Part shown: piece after piece, positions 6,383-7,180 of the stretch
How the letters are laid out: the number at the start of each line of letters is the position of its first letter
Numbering within the stretch: position 1 is the first letter of the stretch
NCBI GenBank assembly: GCA_013334545.1
Contig: JAAXXJ010000146.1
Location: forward strand, 1-7,180
Length of the DNA: 7,180 bases
Direction: 5' to 3'
DNA from: Nitrospirota bacterium
Lineage (GTDB): Bacteria > Nitrospirota > UBA9217
Program-made: the position numbers and the translations under genes
The notes under the pieces: generated by a model
The model's database searches: none
What the model was told of the DNA's origin: nothing
Seen by the model: only the letters and a program-made list of their open reading frames with translations

Positions 6383-6445
6383 ACAAATCCGATTATATGC
6401 GCAGCGACCCGCCCATAAGGACGCAATATGCATGCTCCATTTCAC

Positions 6446-6474
6446 TTGACAACAGTTCGCAAAGGTGGTATTTA
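6446..6474 (+). promoter_or_regulatory. Sigma-70-type promoter of the hydrolase gene
   Basis: A perfect -35 box TTGACA (6446-6451), a 17-base spacer, and TATTTA (6469-6474) preceded by TGG, which gives an extended -10 (TGnTAT). The -10 matches the consensus only in its first half. Transcription would start near 6481, about 30 bases before the start codon. Confidence 0.6.
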
Positions 6475-6475
6475 G

Positions 6476-6487
6476 TTTGATATCAAA
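6476..6487. promoter_or_regulatory. Palindromic operator candidate TTTGATATCAAA
   Basis: A perfect 12-bp palindrome centred on the predicted transcription start, a typical place for a repressor. The form resembles operators of dimeric winged-helix repressors such as the MarR family. No regulator gene is visible in the window, so the partner is unknown. Confidence 0.5.
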
Positions 6488-6500
6488 TCAAATCATTTTC

Positions 6501-6508
6501 AAGGAGGG
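6501..6508 (+). promoter_or_regulatory. Ribosome-binding site of the hydrolase gene
   Basis: AAGGAGGG with 4 bases to the ATG at 6513. It fixes that start. The in-frame GTG at 6465 overlaps the promoter and cannot be the start. Confidence 0.85.
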
Positions 6509-6512
6509 ATAC

Positions 6513-7180
6513 ATGAAAAAGATCGTGAAGCTTTCGATGGTAGTTGTTTCCGCAGTTATTTTATTGGCAGTGGCAACACGTTATGCCGACTCACAAACTA
6601 AAGGAGGACCAAGCACGAAGACGAATGGCAGTGTTGGTTATACAAGCATACTGAACAACTTTACTGTCGATAACACGGCGCTGGTCTTGGTCGACCACCA
6701 AGTCGGCACAATCGATTGGGCTGGGGAGATCAATACGGAACAACGCAGTCAATTAAAAGCATTTGCGAAACTCATCGCAAAGTTTGCAAAAGGCGCCGGA
6801 ATGCCGATCGTACTGACCAGCAGTTTGGAAAATGAAGCTCAAGGGCCGCTTCTGCCGGAGTTCAAAACCATCATGCCGGAGGAGTATGCTGCACGAATCA
6901 AGCGTACCGGTGTTATCAATGCCTGGGATGATCCCGCATTTGCCGATGCCGTAAGGAAAACCGGGAGAAAGAACATCCTCATAGCCGGCTTGACAACAGA
7001 CGTTTGTCTTGTTCCACCGGAACTCAGTGCCAGGCTGAAGGCTTCAATGTTGTAGCTCTGACAGATGCGTCAGCCGCAACTACCATGGAAGCTGCGAAAA
7101 CTCAAAGATCCTACTGAGAGACAACGGAATACCCACGATGACTACGATCCCCATGATTACCCATCTCCTGAAAAACTATA
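6513..7180 (+). pseudogene. YcaC-like isochorismatase-family hydrolase with signal peptide, frameshifted twice, 3' end beyond window
   Basis: Cysteine-hydrolase fold enzyme; YcaC-type members have no settled physiological substrate. Residues 1-27 (MKKIVKLSM, hydrophobic core, YADS) look like a Sec signal peptide, unusual for a mainly cytoplasmic family. The domain starts at ALVLVDHQVG (56-65, presumed catalytic Asp61), followed by MPIVLTSS (97-104), RTGVINAWDD (131-140, Arg131 at the spacing of the family's basic residue) and AGLTTDVC (158-165, nucleophile Cys165). The first frame stops at 7053-7055. Conserved sequence resumes from 7031 in another frame (QAEGFNVVALTDASAATTME) to a stop at 7115-7117, and again from 7111 in the third frame (LLRDNGIPTMTTIPMITHLL) to the edge. 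One lost base near 7029-7031 and one near 7107-7110 explain both breaks. The catalytic residues precede them. The frames stay well conserved, so the loss is recent or is a sequencing artefact. Confidence 0.85.

Noticed and set aside
6465..6512. Upstream GTG start for the hydrolase
   Set aside because: It falls inside the promoter, before the predicted transcription start, and adds residues before a classical signal peptide. The ATG at 6513 has AAGGAGGG in place.

Overview
The window looks like an accessory, metal-resistance stretch of a Gram-negative bacterial chromosome or contig. The Gram-negative reading rests on a complete outer-membrane channel gene (TolC/CzcC family) beside its adaptor and inner-membrane pump. 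The protein style recalls Desulfobacterota such as Geobacter relatives, but that is only an impression; no taxonomic marker is present.

Positions 1-5857 form one leftward (minus-strand) operon. In transcription order it holds a small exported Cys/His-containing protein (5857-5498), a czcC-like outer-membrane factor (5383-4157), a czcB-like periplasmic adaptor (4160-2898, coupled to czcC by an ATGA overlap) and a czcA/cusA-like RND pump (2866 to beyond base 1, about 955 codons visible). Together these would span both membranes and export a heavy-metal cation using the proton gradient. The pump has mosaic features. Its TM4 proton-relay motif has the CusA (HME4) layout, but the methionines of CusA's copper path are replaced, two of them by acidic residues, as in divalent-metal pumps. 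The metal is therefore left open, with a lean to divalent ions. No regulator gene is in the window.

Positions 5858-6445 hold no convincing gene and are visibly richer in A/T. They contain what looks like an integration scar on the minus strand: the last 16 bases of a tRNA or tmRNA gene ending in CCA, a good intrinsic terminator 73 bp downstream, and GGGGTAT direct repeats on both sides of the kind found as arm sites near tRNA-targeting integrases. A 21-bp near-identical repeat (18/21) lies at an exact 222-bp offset, in register with the GGGGTAT boxes, so a block of about 70 bp appears duplicated. No integrase gene is present.

Positions 6446-7180 read rightward: a promoter with a perfect TTGACA box, a 12-bp perfect palindrome at the expected start of transcription, a strong ribosome-binding site, and a YcaC-like isochorismatase-family hydrolase with an unusual N-terminal signal peptide. 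Two single-base losses (near 7030 and 7108) break its C-terminal third, so it is either a pseudogene or marks sequencing errors. I see no wholly new multi-gene system; the integration scar, the mosaic pump and the small lead protein are the points most worth following.
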